From Bacteroidales bacterium (GTDB lineage: Bacteria; Bacteroidota; Bacteroidia; Bacteroidales; Lentimicrobiaceae): a stretch of 64,000 bases of DNA. Numbering within the stretch: the first letter of the stretch is position 1; the number at the start of each line of letters is the position of its first letter. This document shows, in pieces, positions 27,332 through 35,845 of this stretch. A program made the translations under genes and the position numbers. Below the pieces are notes generated by a model that searched no databases, had not been told where the DNA came from, and was given only the letters and a program-made list of their open reading frames with translations. The stretch is taken from positions 114,981 to 178,980 of the forward strand of contig JADJEQ010000040.1 of assembly GCA_016709025.1 (NCBI GenBank), given 5' to 3'.

Positions 27332-27889
27332 ATGACCATCAGAAACTATACAATCATTACACTCGCCCTGTTATCTGTTTTATTTGTCATACCGTCTGCA
27401 TCTGCACAAAAAAAATCAGGCGAAGAAAAAAGCCCTGAGACCATTAAATGGATGACTTTTGAAGAAGCGGTTAAGCTGAACAACAAGAAACCAAAGATGA
27501 TATTTGTTGATATTTATACCGACTGGTGCGGATGGTGCAAGAAAATGGATGCTGAGACCTTTACCAATCCTGATGTAGTGGCTTATATGAATAAAAAATA
27601 TTATGCCGTTAAATTAAATGCTGAGCAGAAAGAACCCATCAATTTTAAGGAGCAGGTATTTGTGAATGCGAATCCCGAAAAACCAAAATCAACCCATAAC
27701 CTGGCTCTTGCCCTGCTTAAGAATGAAAAATTATACCCATCATACGTAATTCTCGATAAAGCCAGCGACTGGACCTATAAACTGAAGGGTTATAAAGCAC
27801 CGGAAGAATTAATCCCGATCCTGACTTTCTATGGCGATGAGAGTTACTTGAAAATGAGTTGGTCGGAGTTTATCGGTGCGAATAAATAG
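27332..27889 (+). CDS. Exported thioredoxin-fold protein (CGWC active site)
   Basis: 185 residues with a signal peptide (LLSVLFVIPSASA/Q). The active site is VDIYTDWCGWCKKMD near residue 65, then ETFTNPDVVAYMNKKYYAVKL as in DUF255/thioredoxin-7-type proteins. The region after VKLNAEQ carries an insert before the cis-Pro strand (LYPSYVILD). A periplasmic disulfide oxidoreductase or reductase role is inferred. Monocistronic. Confidence 0.88.
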   Translation: MTIRNYTIITLALLSVLFVIPSASAQKKSGEEKSPETIKWMTFEEAVKLNNKKPKMIFVDIYTDWCGWCKKMDAETFTNPDVVAYMNKKYYAVKLNAEQKEPINFKEQVFVNANPEKPKSTHNLALALLKNEKLYPSYVILDKASDWTYKLKGYKAPEELIPILTFYGDESYLKMSWSEFIGANK

Positions 27890-27977
27890 CTCATCACCTG
27901 TTTATTATTCCGCAAAATAATTCATTCTGACATTAGGTTATATTTCCTTTATTTGTTAAGAGTTTCACAAATATTCC

Positions 27978-28008
27978 TTGTGGAATTACGCTGAATTTCC
28001 TACCTTTG
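27978..28008 (+). promoter_or_regulatory. Promoter of the YhdH-type gene
   Basis: TTG at 27978-27980, a 20-base gap and TACCTTTG at 28001-28008; the start codon is 90 bases downstream. Confidence 0.65.
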
Positions 28009-28097
28009 GTTGATTCTATTAATCACACTCAGAGTTCCGACAGTATATCTGTTCTTCTTGTTCAACTTCTGTTTAACATAACAAGTTTGACACAAAC

Positions 28098-29099
28098 ATG
28101 ATACAGGAAACCTACCTGGCGCTTGTCGCAGAAGAAACCAGCAAAGGAAACATAAAACCCGTTGTCAGGGAACTAAGTCTTTCATCGCTGCCCGAGAATG
28201 AAGTTCTGATCAGGGTTCTTTATTCTTCACTGAATTACAAGGATGCCCTATCCGCGACAGGTAACCGGGGCATAACCCGCAACTATCCGCATACGCCGGG
28301 CATTGATGCCTGTGGAACAGTTATTTATTCAGCCGACCCCCAGGTAAAGAAGGGTGATCATGTTTTGGTATGCGGCTACGATCTTGGCATGAATACACCG
28401 GGAGGTTTTGGGCAGTACATCAATGTTCCCGGTTCCTGGGTTATGCCGTTACCCGAAGGACTTGGATTCAGGGAAAGTATGATGTTTGGTACCGCCGGAT
28501 TTACTGCTGCGCTCGCGATTTATAAAATGGAACTCAACGGTCAGCATCCTGATCAGGGTCCGGTGCTCGTTACCGGCGCCGGCGGAGGATTGGGCAGTAT
28601 AGCCATCAACATCATGGCCGGTATTGGGTACAAAGTTATAGCGGCAACCGGGAAAACCAATGAATATGATTATTTTACAGAACTCGGAGCCAGTGAAATC
28701 ATCAGCCGGGATCAGGTTGATGACCACAGCGGCAAGCACCTGCTCCGGCCGCGATGGGCAGGTGTAATCGATACTGTAGGAGGCAACATCCTTTCCACCG
28801 CGATAAAAGCATGTCAGCGCCACGGCAATGTCGCTGTTTGCGGAAACGCCCTCTCTTTCGAACTGCAATCCAGTGTCTATCCCTTTATCCTTAACGGGAT
28901 CAACCTGCTGGGCATCGATTCCGCCACTTGCCCTATGAACCTGCGAAGGCAGTTATGGGATAAATTGTCGATGGATTGGAGACCATCAATGCCCGATCAG
29001 ATCAGCAAAGAAATTAGCCTCAATGAGCTTCCCCTCTTCATCGACCAGATACTTGCCGGGAAAATCAGGGGCAGAATGTTTGTGAATATGGAAATGTAA
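28098..29099 (+). CDS. YhdH/AcuI-type NADPH-dependent quinone or acrylyl-CoA reductase
   Basis: 333 residues of the medium-chain dehydrogenase/reductase superfamily without zinc. Motifs: SLNYKDALSATGN, PGIDACGTV, GFGQYINVPGSWV and the nucleotide-binding loop VLVTGAGGGLGSIAINIM. The YhdH/YhfP subgroup is indicated by the N-terminal SSLNYKDALS and by LLGIDSATCPMNLRRQLW. AcuI members reduce acryloyl-CoA to propionyl-CoA with NADPH; whether this one does is not shown. Cytosolic. The lipoprotein gene follows after 39 bases. Confidence 0.88.
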   Translation: MIQETYLALVAEETSKGNIKPVVRELSLSSLPENEVLIRVLYSSLNYKDALSATGNRGITRNYPHTPGIDACGTVIYSADPQVKKGDHVLVCGYDLGMNTPGGFGQYINVPGSWVMPLPEGLGFRESMMFGTAGFTAALAIYKMELNGQHPDQGPVLVTGAGGGLGSIAINIMAGIGYKVIAATGKTNEYDYFTELGASEIISRDQVDDHSGKHLLRPRWAGVIDTVGGNILSTAIKACQRHGNVAVCGNALSFELQSSVYPFILNGINLLGIDSATCPMNLRRQLWDKLSMDWRPSMPDQISKEISLNELPLFIDQILAGKIRGRMFVNMEM

Positions 29100-29138
29100 T
29101 CGTTTTGGTTGGTTTATGTTCACTTAAAACCTCATGTT

Positions 29139-29624
29139 ATGAACAAGTTTAAACTGATTCCATTCCTGTGTATCCTTATGATTGCCGGTTGCAAACAGGA
29201 GACAGCACCAGTCTGTGACATCTCAACTGAAAAGGAAGCCATTAAACTACTTCTTCAGAAATACATCATCGCCAACGAAGCCCGGAATATTTCAATGATC
29301 GGAGAAGTCTGGGCCAACGATACCGCCGTTTACAGCCTTGGAACCGACAGGCATGATATTTTCAGGGGATTTGAATCCGTACAGAAAAAATTTACAGAAC
29401 AATTTGAACGATTCGAAAATACCTTTATTTCGTCCCGTGACCAGGTGATTTACGTTCATCCTGAATGCAATACAGGTTGGTTCTCCGAAATCCTTCAGTA
29501 TAATTACACCCAGGGTTATAAGGCTATGGAGTACAGCGATCTCAGATTTACAGGTTTTCTCGAGAAAAGGAACGGGAAATGGGTAATCCTGCAAACCCAT
29601 CTTTCGGCACCGGCTGACAGATAG
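29139..29624 (+). CDS. NTF2-like (SnoaL/DUF4440-type) lipoprotein
   Basis: 161 residues from the ATG at 29139, which starts the lipoprotein signal MNKFKLIPFLCILMIAGC; an upstream in-frame start would put ten residues before it. The rest is an NTF2-like domain: EKEAIKLLLQKYIIANEARN, MIGEVWANDTAVYSLGT, RDQVIYVHPECNTGWFSEIL, and the final strand GKWVILQTHLSAP. Such domains bind small ligands or act as enzymes; the ligand is unknown. Envelope-anchored. Confidence 0.8.
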   Translation: MNKFKLIPFLCILMIAGCKQETAPVCDISTEKEAIKLLLQKYIIANEARNISMIGEVWANDTAVYSLGTDRHDIFRGFESVQKKFTEQFERFENTFISSRDQVIYVHPECNTGWFSEILQYNYTQGYKAMEYSDLRFTGFLEKRNGKWVILQTHLSAPADR

Positions 29625-29676
29625 CCCAAATTCACCTCGCTCTCTTCATAACCACTTCACATGTCATCTTCCTTAA

Positions 29677-29714
29677 AACCTAACAGGTTAAAAGAAAACC
29701 TGTTAGGTTATTTT
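29677..29714 (+). terminator. Intrinsic terminator
   Basis: AACCTAACAGGTT and AACCTGTTAGGTT form a perfect 13-bp stem with a 7-base A-rich loop, followed by ATTTTTC. Confidence 0.9.
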
Positions 29715-29734
29715 TCATTTCTAACGACTATTTT

Positions 29735-29955
29735 TTCCACTCTTTTCTTACTTTCACTTTATTCACTCTTCCCCTTCTCCCCTTCTCCCCTTCTCTCACT
29801 CTCTCAATCTCCCTTCTCCACTTCTCTTCACTCTTCACTCACTACTCACTACTCACTACTCACTACTTCACTCATTCTTAGTCTTTTCATTCTTCATTCT
29901 TCATTCTTCACTCTTCACTTTTCACTTTTCACTCTTCACTCTTCACTCTTCAATC
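29735..29955. repeat. TTCACTC/CTTCTCC heptamer tract
   Basis: Runs of CTTCTCC, TTCACTC, ACTCACT, ATTCTTC and TTTTCAC. The TTCACTC family is shared with 15.95-16.23 kb. The tract ends at the stop codon of the convergent HMA gene. Confidence 0.85.
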
Positions 29956-30328
29956 AGTGTTGGTGTTCCGAATGATCCGACTGCCTGTCTTCCGGCTTTT
30001 TGCAACAATCTGAAAGGTTCTGGTATGCTTTTGGATCAGCAGCAACATCATCTGCATCATAACCCGCGGCCGATACTGCTTTACGGATCGTTTCAGGCGA
30101 AGTTTTAGATGGTTTATAGGTAACCTTCAGAATTTTTGTTTCAACAACAAGCTCATATTTAACAACCCCTTTTTCAAATGCCATGGCCTTTTCAATGGTC
30201 TCCTTGCACATAGAGCATTGTGCCGAAGTTTTGATCTCCAGGTCCGCTGTCTTGGAATTCTGAGCCGCCAACCGGCCACCCATCGTTAAAACAATGAGTG
30301 CAACTATTATCAAGCTGAATTTTTTCAT
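29954..30328 (-). CDS. Exported heavy-metal-associated (HMA) domain protein
   Basis: 124 residues. Signal peptide MKKFSLIIVALIVLTMGGRLAA/Q-like, then an HMA ferredoxin-like fold with the metal-binding CxxC in TSAQCSMCKETIEKAMAF and the later blocks VKYELVVETKILKVTYKP and IRKAVSAAGYDAD. The tail has a second Cys pair (SDCCKKPE) and a His-rich end (HSEHQH). A periplasmic copper or similar soft-metal binder is inferred. Confidence 0.88.
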   Translation of the reverse strand: MKKFSLIIVALIVLTMGGRLAAQNSKTADLEIKTSAQCSMCKETIEKAMAFEKGVVKYELVVETKILKVTYKPSKTSPETIRKAVSAAGYDADDVAADPKAYQNLSDCCKKPEDRQSDHSEHQH

Positions 30329-30747
30329 GGTTCAATATTTTAAAAAATTTATAATTTCTTTCTGCATTTCATTGAAAATCAGTAAAGATAACCGATACCC
30401 CTGTTTTGACACAATGGAGTCCTGTTGAAAGGTTAACGTTTGTTTTGGAATCAGAAATGATCTCCGCACAAAAATATACAAAATGATTACAGCGGGCACA
30501 TCTTTAAAACTTATTAACATTTAACGCGGATAATATTACACTGTTTCTAAATTAGAACAATATTCACCTATTAAAGCAGTAAACACGAAAATCCGGTTAA
30601 ATTTGCATCCATATGATCAGGATAAACCAAAACCATTGTTTTGATTCATTCTAAATTAATTGCACATTTAACAATTTTTTAAAAACTTATACAACTATTC
30701 CTACTTTTGCCACTTCGACAAATGTAGATACCTAAATATCTTAAAGT
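30329..30747. other. Region upstream of the nuo operon with a -7 element
   Basis: About 420 AT-rich bases between the divergent HMA gene and nuoA. TACTTTTG at 30702-30709 matches the Bacteroidota -7 element, 38 bases before nuoA; no TTG -33 match at the expected place. Nothing else recognised. Confidence 0.55.
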
Positions 30748-31098
30748 ATGGACAGTCAGTCACTTGTGTTGTTTTTTATTGTTGGGGTCGTACTGGTTGG
30801 GGGCGCATTGCTGTTCTCATCATTTATACCACCTACTTCATCCAATCCGGCGAAATTTGAACCCTACGAGTGTGGGATCGAGACTATTGGCGGGTCATGG
30901 CTGCAATATACGGTAGGCTATTACCTGTTTGCAATCCTTTTCCTGATTTTCGACGTGGAAACAGTTTTTGTATTTCCATGGGCAACAGTAATGGCTGAAA
31001 CTGGGGTTACTGCTTTCATCGAAATCATAATCTTCTTCTTCATTCTTGGACTCGGCCTGCTTTACGGCTGGAAAAAACATGCATTGAAATGGGAATAA
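30748..31098 (+). CDS. nuoA: NADH-quinone oxidoreductase subunit A
   Basis: 116 residues with three membrane helices. ND3-type motifs: NPAKFEPYECGIETIGG with the conserved Cys loop, YTVGYYLFAILFLIFDVETVFVFPW with the conserved Asp/Glu. It forms part of the membrane arm at the quinone-site junction of complex I. First gene of an 11-gene operon; its stop overlaps the nuoB start (TAATG). Confidence 0.96.
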   Translation: MDSQSLVLFFIVGVVLVGGALLFSSFIPPTSSNPAKFEPYECGIETIGGSWLQYTVGYYLFAILFLIFDVETVFVFPWATVMAETGVTAFIEIIIFFFILGLGLLYGWKKHALKWE

Positions 31099-31631
31099 TG
31101 AGCAAAAAAACAGACTTTGACATCAACGACTACCCCCCTGTCGAGTTACACGAAGGAGGAAGTATCGTTCTTGCCAAACTGGACGACCTGGTTAACTGGG
31201 CCCGTTCAAATTCATTGTGGCCACTCACTTTTGGTACCCGTTGCTGTGCAATAGAATTTATGGCAGTTGGTGCTTCCCGGCACGATATGGCACGATTCGG
31301 ATTTGAAGTTGCACGCGCCACGCCACGCCAGGCCGATATGATTATCATCAGCGGATCAATCAACTACAAAATGGCTCCGGTACTGAAACGGCTTTACGAT
31401 CAGATGGCCGACCCGAAGTACGTAATAGCCATGGGTGCCTGCGCCGTTTCAGGGGGTCCTTTCTACTACAACAGCTACGCAATTGTTAAGGGGGCCGATC
31501 ATGTAATCCCGGTTGATGTTTACATTCCGGGATGTCCGCCACGCCCTGAAGCCCTGCTTTACGGTATGATGCAATTGCAGAAAAAGATCCGCCGCGAACG
31601 CAACTTCTCCAGAAGGAAAAAAGATAAATAA
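31098..31631 (+). CDS. nuoB: NADH-quinone oxidoreductase subunit B
   Basis: 177 residues from the ATG at 31098; an in-frame ATG at 31089 is possible but lies inside nuoA. The four ligands of cluster N2 are visible: tandem Cys in FGTRCCAIEFMA, Cys in MGACAVSGGPFYYNSY and Cys in PGCPPRPEALLYG. The subunit passes electrons to quinone at the interface with NuoD and NuoH. It ends in a basic tail. Confidence 0.97.
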   Translation: MSKKTDFDINDYPPVELHEGGSIVLAKLDDLVNWARSNSLWPLTFGTRCCAIEFMAVGASRHDMARFGFEVARATPRQADMIIISGSINYKMAPVLKRLYDQMADPKYVIAMGACAVSGGPFYYNSYAIVKGADHVIPVDVYIPGCPPRPEALLYGMMQLQKKIRRERNFSRRKKDK

Positions 31632-31669
31632 GCGGGCCATCCGGTTACATCACTAAACCATTTACCAAA

Positions 31670-32125
31670 ATGACAAACGAGGAACTGATAGCCGAAATCA
31701 GCAAAATAGCAACTGAAGCAGAATCGAAGCAGGGTTTTCAATACGTTGAAACCTTCGTCCCATTCGCCGGAATGCACAGCTTTATGACCCGGATAAAGGA
31801 AGATTCAAAACTGGCCTTCGATTACCTGATCTGTGTTACAGGTGTTGACCATGCCGATCATATGCAAATGGTATACCACCTTGAATCCACCCTTCACAAG
31901 CACATGATGGTGGTAAAGGTAAAAACAGCCGACCGGGAAAATCCTGCGTTGGATTCAGTTACCGACATATGGCCAACCGCCGAATTCCACGAAAGAGAAG
32001 CCTACGATCTGCTGGGCATTCACTTCAACAACCATCCCGACCTGCGCAGGATGTTCCTCGACGACAACTGGGGTTACCCGCTCCGCAAAGATTTTAAAGA
32101 CGACATTCACATCGTATCGCGATAG
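31670..32125 (+). CDS. nuoC: NADH-quinone oxidoreductase subunit C
   Basis: 151 residues, 30-kDa subunit family: LAFDYLICVTGVDHADHMQMVYHL, then SVTDIWPTAEFHEREAYDLLGI, PDLRRMFLDDNWGYPLRKDF. It is a separate gene rather than a NuoCD fusion, and is followed by nuoD after two bases. Peripheral-arm structural subunit. Confidence 0.96.
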   Translation: MTNEELIAEISKIATEAESKQGFQYVETFVPFAGMHSFMTRIKEDSKLAFDYLICVTGVDHADHMQMVYHLESTLHKHMMVVKVKTADRENPALDSVTDIWPTAEFHEREAYDLLGIHFNNHPDLRRMFLDDNWGYPLRKDFKDDIHIVSR

Positions 32126-32127
32126 CC

Positions 32128-33261
32128 ATGGATGAGCTTAAAGAAGTAATGATCACCACCGATGAGATAAGAACCGATGAATATCTCATCAACATGGGCC
32201 CTCAGCACCCGAGTACACACGGCGTACTCAGGCTGCTGGTTCAGCTCGAAGGCGAAATCGTCCACAACGTTCAGCCTCACATCGGATATATCCACAGCGG
32301 CATCGAAAAGATGACCGAGTCTCTCTCCTACCCTCAGATTGGCCATCTTACCGATCGCATGGATTACCTGTCGGCCCATCAGAACAACGAGGCTGTAGCA
32401 CTGTGCGTTGAAAATGCATTGCAGATTGAAGTTCCCGACAGGGTAAAATACATCCGTACCATCATGTCGGAGTTGTCACGTCTGGCATCGCATCAACTGT
32501 GGTGGTGTGTTATGGGTATGGATATGGGCGCTCTTACCACCTTCTTCTATGGTTTGCGCGACCGCGAGGACATTCTCGACATCTTCGAAGAAACCTGCGG
32601 AGCACGGCTTACCGTAAACTACAGCATACCGGGCGGATTGATGTTCGACATTCATCCGAACTTTCAGCGCGATGTAAAGGCCTTTATCACAAAATTCAGA
32701 ACAAAACTGCCGGAATACGATCGACTGCTCTCCGGAAATGTAATATTTACCGAGCGTACAAAAGGCGTTGGCTTTCTTTCGAAAGAAGATGCAATCGCCT
32801 ATGGGGTAACCGGCCCCACAGCGCGTGCTTCGGGTTTTGCCTGCGATCTCAGGAAACACCGACCTTACAGCGCTTACGATAAAGTGAATTTCAACGAAGT
32901 GCTGAGCGATGTGGGTGACACTTATGCCCGCTACCAGGTTCGTATGCAGGAGATGTGGGAATCAATGAACATCATTGAACAACTGATCGATAATATTCCG
33001 GAAGGCGATTATGCAGTGAAAATGAAAGGGGTAGTCAAACTACCGGAAGGTGAATTTTATCAGCGGGTAGAAACCGCCCGCGGTGAATTCGGCGTTTTCA
33101 TTGTCTCCGATGGCAAAAAAAATCCATACAGGGTTAAGTTCCGTTCACCGGGATTCTCAAATTTGTTTACAATCAACCACATAGCCAAAGGCTGGAAAAT
33201 CGCCGACCTGGTTGCGATTATGTCGACTTTCGACCTGGTAATTCCCGACATTGACCGTTAA
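32128..33261 (+). CDS. nuoD: NADH-quinone oxidoreductase subunit D
   Basis: 377 residues, 49-kDa subunit. MGPQHPSTHGVLRLLVQLEG holds the His loop of the quinone site. GYIHSGIEKMTESLSYPQ, CVMGMDMGALTTFFYG and the C-terminal MSTFDLVIPDIDR are typical. Related to the large subunit of [NiFe] hydrogenases but lacking the nickel ligands. It forms the quinone-reduction pocket with NuoB. Confidence 0.97.
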   Translation: MDELKEVMITTDEIRTDEYLINMGPQHPSTHGVLRLLVQLEGEIVHNVQPHIGYIHSGIEKMTESLSYPQIGHLTDRMDYLSAHQNNEAVALCVENALQIEVPDRVKYIRTIMSELSRLASHQLWWCVMGMDMGALTTFFYGLRDREDILDIFEETCGARLTVNYSIPGGLMFDIHPNFQRDVKAFITKFRTKLPEYDRLLSGNVIFTERTKGVGFLSKEDAIAYGVTGPTARASGFACDLRKHRPYSAYDKVNFNEVLSDVGDTYARYQVRMQEMWESMNIIEQLIDNIPEGDYAVKMKGVVKLPEGEFYQRVETARGEFGVFIVSDGKKNPYRVKFRSPGFSNLFTINHIAKGWKIADLVAIMSTFDLVIPDIDR

Positions 33262-33292
33262 TAACTTGAAGACAACATCGAACTTATAAAAG

Positions 33293-34381
33293 ATGGCATT
33301 CAATATCTACGATTTCACAACACTGACTAAATCCATTCATGAAGGGCTGTCTTCGCAGTTATCGCCAACAGCAACCCTGGCCATTGAATGGACAATCGTT
33401 GGTCTGGCCTACCTGCTTTTTGTAGCACTGTTCGGCCTGTTTCTGGTGTACGCAGAACGCAAGGTTTGTGCGGCTTTTCAGCAACGTATGGGCCCGATGC
33501 GGGTCGGCCCCTGGGGCTTGCTTCAAACCATAGCCGACTTTATCAAGCTTTTGATGAAGGAGCTGATCACACCCAGAGATGCAGATAAATTCCTGTATAA
33601 CCTGGCTCCGTTTATTGTGATCATCGTCAGTTTCCTGGTGATTTCCGTAATCCCTTTCGCACCCGGGCTATCTACCTTCGATTTCGACATCGGCATCTTC
33701 TTCGTTACAGCCGTTTCATCGGTGGGAGTTATTGGTATTTTGCTTGCCGGATGGAGTTCTAACAATAAGTATTCACTCATCGGGGCCATGCGTTCCGGAG
33801 CACAGATTGTCAGCTATGAGTTATCGGTTGGCCTTTCGCTCATTACCATGATCATTCTTGCAGAAACCATGCAGATATCAGGAATCGTAGAGGGTCAGCG
33901 CGAAATGTGGTTTATTTTCAAAGGCCATATCCCTGCTGTGATTGCATTCCTGGTTTTTATCATAGCCGGAACAGCCGAAACCAACCGCGGACCATTCGAC
34001 CTTGCTGAAGCTGAATCGGAACTTACTGCCGGTTTCCACACAGAGTACTCAGGTATAAAATTCGCATTCTTTTTCCTGGCTGAATACATCAACCTTTTCA
34101 TCGTTGCCGCGATGGCAACCACTGTTTTCCTGGGAGGATGGATGCCTCTCCACTTTGGCGATTTTGAAGGCTTCAACCAAATCATGGACCTGATTCCGGG
34201 TCTCTTCTGGTTTTTCTTTAAAGTTCTGGGTGTTATCTTCCTGATGATGTGGTTCAAATGGACTTTCCCACGCCTTCGTGTTGACCAGATACTTAACCTC
34301 GAATGGAAATACCTGCTGCCAATCAACCTGTTTAATATATTGCTGATGGCTGCTGTGGTACTCTTCGGGCTGCATTTTTAA
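33293..34381 (+). CDS. nuoH: NADH-quinone oxidoreductase subunit H
   Basis: 362 residues with about eight membrane helices. ND1 motifs: YAERKVCAAFQQRMGPMRVG, GLLQTIADFIKLLMKE, ETNRGPFDLAEAESEL and AGFHTEYSGIKFAFFFLAEY. It lines the entrance of the quinone channel and couples the peripheral arm to the proton-pumping arm. Confidence 0.97.
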   Translation: MAFNIYDFTTLTKSIHEGLSSQLSPTATLAIEWTIVGLAYLLFVALFGLFLVYAERKVCAAFQQRMGPMRVGPWGLLQTIADFIKLLMKELITPRDADKFLYNLAPFIVIIVSFLVISVIPFAPGLSTFDFDIGIFFVTAVSSVGVIGILLAGWSSNNKYSLIGAMRSGAQIVSYELSVGLSLITMIILAETMQISGIVEGQREMWFIFKGHIPAVIAFLVFIIAGTAETNRGPFDLAEAESELTAGFHTEYSGIKFAFFFLAEYINLFIVAAMATTVFLGGWMPLHFGDFEGFNQIMDLIPGLFWFFFKVLGVIFLMMWFKWTFPRLRVDQILNLEWKYLLPINLFNILLMAAVVLFGLHF

Positions 34382-34398
34382 TCTCTGAAATCTGAACC

Positions 34399-34881
34399 AT
34401 GAAATCAATCATCTCATACATCACTGAAATATTGAAGGGCGTTTGGACACTGCTCACCGGTATGAAAGTTACTGCCAAGTACTTTTTTACGCCGTGGAAA
34501 CATGTCACCCAACAATATCCCGAAAACAGGCTGACACTCAAAATCGCCGACCGTTTCAGGGGAGAAGTCATTATGCCCCACAACGAAAACAACGAGCATA
34601 AATGTACCGGATGTGGTATCTGCGAAATAAACTGCCCCAACGGCTCCATTGAAATCATCACCAAAACCCTGATGACAGACGAAGGTAAAAAGAAACGGGC
34701 AATTGACCAGCATATTTATCACCTGGGCATGTGCACCTTTTGCAACCTTTGTGTAAAAGCCTGCCCAACCGGTGCCATTGTAATGGGGCAAAAATTTGAA
34801 CATGCAGTATGGGATCGTTCAAAACTCACCAAGGTTCTGAACCAACCCGGCTCAAAAATAATGGAAGGCGTTAAGGACTGA
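34399..34881 (+). CDS. nuoI: NADH-quinone oxidoreductase subunit I (two 4Fe-4S clusters)
   Basis: 160 residues. The two ferredoxin-type motifs are CTGCGICEINCPNG and CTFCNLCVKACPTG, which hold clusters N6a and N6b between the electron-input end and NuoB. The N-terminal amphipathic helix sits on the membrane arm. With nuoEFG absent, this subunit is the most likely place where an external electron donor docks. Confidence 0.96.
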   Translation: MKSIISYITEILKGVWTLLTGMKVTAKYFFTPWKHVTQQYPENRLTLKIADRFRGEVIMPHNENNEHKCTGCGICEINCPNGSIEIITKTLMTDEGKKKRAIDQHIYHLGMCTFCNLCVKACPTGAIVMGQKFEHAVWDRSKLTKVLNQPGSKIMEGVKD

Positions 34882-34928
34882 TCCTTTGCTTTCTCAAAAC
34901 GAAAAGATAACTGACTGACAAGATACTT

Positions 34929-35456
34929 ATGAACAGCGAAATTTTATTTTTTCTGCTTTCGGGAATGATTGTGATTTTCTCGATACTCACTGTAACCAGC
35001 CGCAGGATTCTGCGGGCTGCCGTTTACCTGTTGTTTGTTCTGGTAAGCACTGCAGGCCTTTATTTCATGCTCAATTACAACTTTCTGGCTGCTGTACAGC
35101 TTACCGTGTATGCCGGAGGTATAATTGTACTGATCATTTTCTCGATCCTGCTAACCAGCCACATCAGCGAAAGAGCTCAGATGGCAGGCAAATTCCAGGG
35201 TCTGATGTCGGCGCTGGCAGTCATAGCCGGAGCTACCCTCACCCTCATCACCATTTTAAACTTTTCATTCCCGGGTAAGTCAGGCATTGAATCCCCATCT
35301 GATGTAAAGGCAATTGGACGGGCCCTGGTCTCGTATAACGAAAACGGGTACGCCCTGCCCTTTGAAGTCGTGTCAATTCTGCTTCTGGCGGCTATGATCG
35401 GTGCCATTATCGTGGCCCGGAAAGAAAATCTGGCAGTCAAAAACACTAAAAAATAA
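34929..35456 (+). CDS. nuoJ: NADH-quinone oxidoreductase subunit J
   Basis: 175 residues with five predicted membrane helices; ND6 family. RAAVYLLFVLVSTAGLYFML and FLAAVQLTVYAGGIIVLIIF are typical, the latter holding the pi-bulge helix. Part of the proton-pumping membrane arm. Confidence 0.95.
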   Translation: MNSEILFFLLSGMIVIFSILTVTSRRILRAAVYLLFVLVSTAGLYFMLNYNFLAAVQLTVYAGGIIVLIIFSILLTSHISERAQMAGKFQGLMSALAVIAGATLTLITILNFSFPGKSGIESPSDVKAIGRALVSYNENGYALPFEVVSILLLAAMIGAIIVARKENLAVKNTKK

Positions 35457-35483
35457 TTCAGGTACAGAAAACTACAGCAAGTT

Positions 35484-35801
35484 ATGACCGGAACCATTCC
35501 TTTACAGTATTTCCTGATAATCAGTACGCTGATGTTTTTCACAGGAATCTATGGCTTTCTTACCCGCAAGAACCTGATAACCATGCTTATGTCTATTGAA
35601 TTGATTCTCAATTCAGTAAACATCAATTTCGTGGCCTTCAACCGGTATCTCTATCCCGACAACCTTCACGGGCACTTCTTCAGCCTGATCGTTATTGCAG
35701 TAGCAGCAGCCGAAGCAGCAGTCGCCATAGCCATCATCATCAATATCTACCGTAATTTCCGTTCCATCGATGTGGACAAGGTAGACGAAATGAAGTTTTA
35801 A
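35484..35801 (+). CDS. nuoK: NADH-quinone oxidoreductase subunit K
   Basis: 105 residues, three membrane helices; ND4L family. GIYGFLTRKNLITMLMSIEL carries the conserved Glu of helix 2, and AAAEAAVAIAIIINIYRNF the second conserved Glu. Membrane arm subunit. Confidence 0.96.
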   Translation: MTGTIPLQYFLIISTLMFFTGIYGFLTRKNLITMLMSIELILNSVNINFVAFNRYLYPDNLHGHFFSLIVIAVAAAEAAVAIAIIINIYRNFRSIDVDKVDEMKF

Positions 35802-35845
35802 CCAAGTGTAAGAAATTAATACGAAAACCGAAAGGACTTTAGCAA

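Noticed and set aside
29661..29975. 104-codon Ser/Leu/Phe-rich ORF
   Set aside because: Translation of the TTCACTC repeat tract and a terminator; overlaps the HMA gene.
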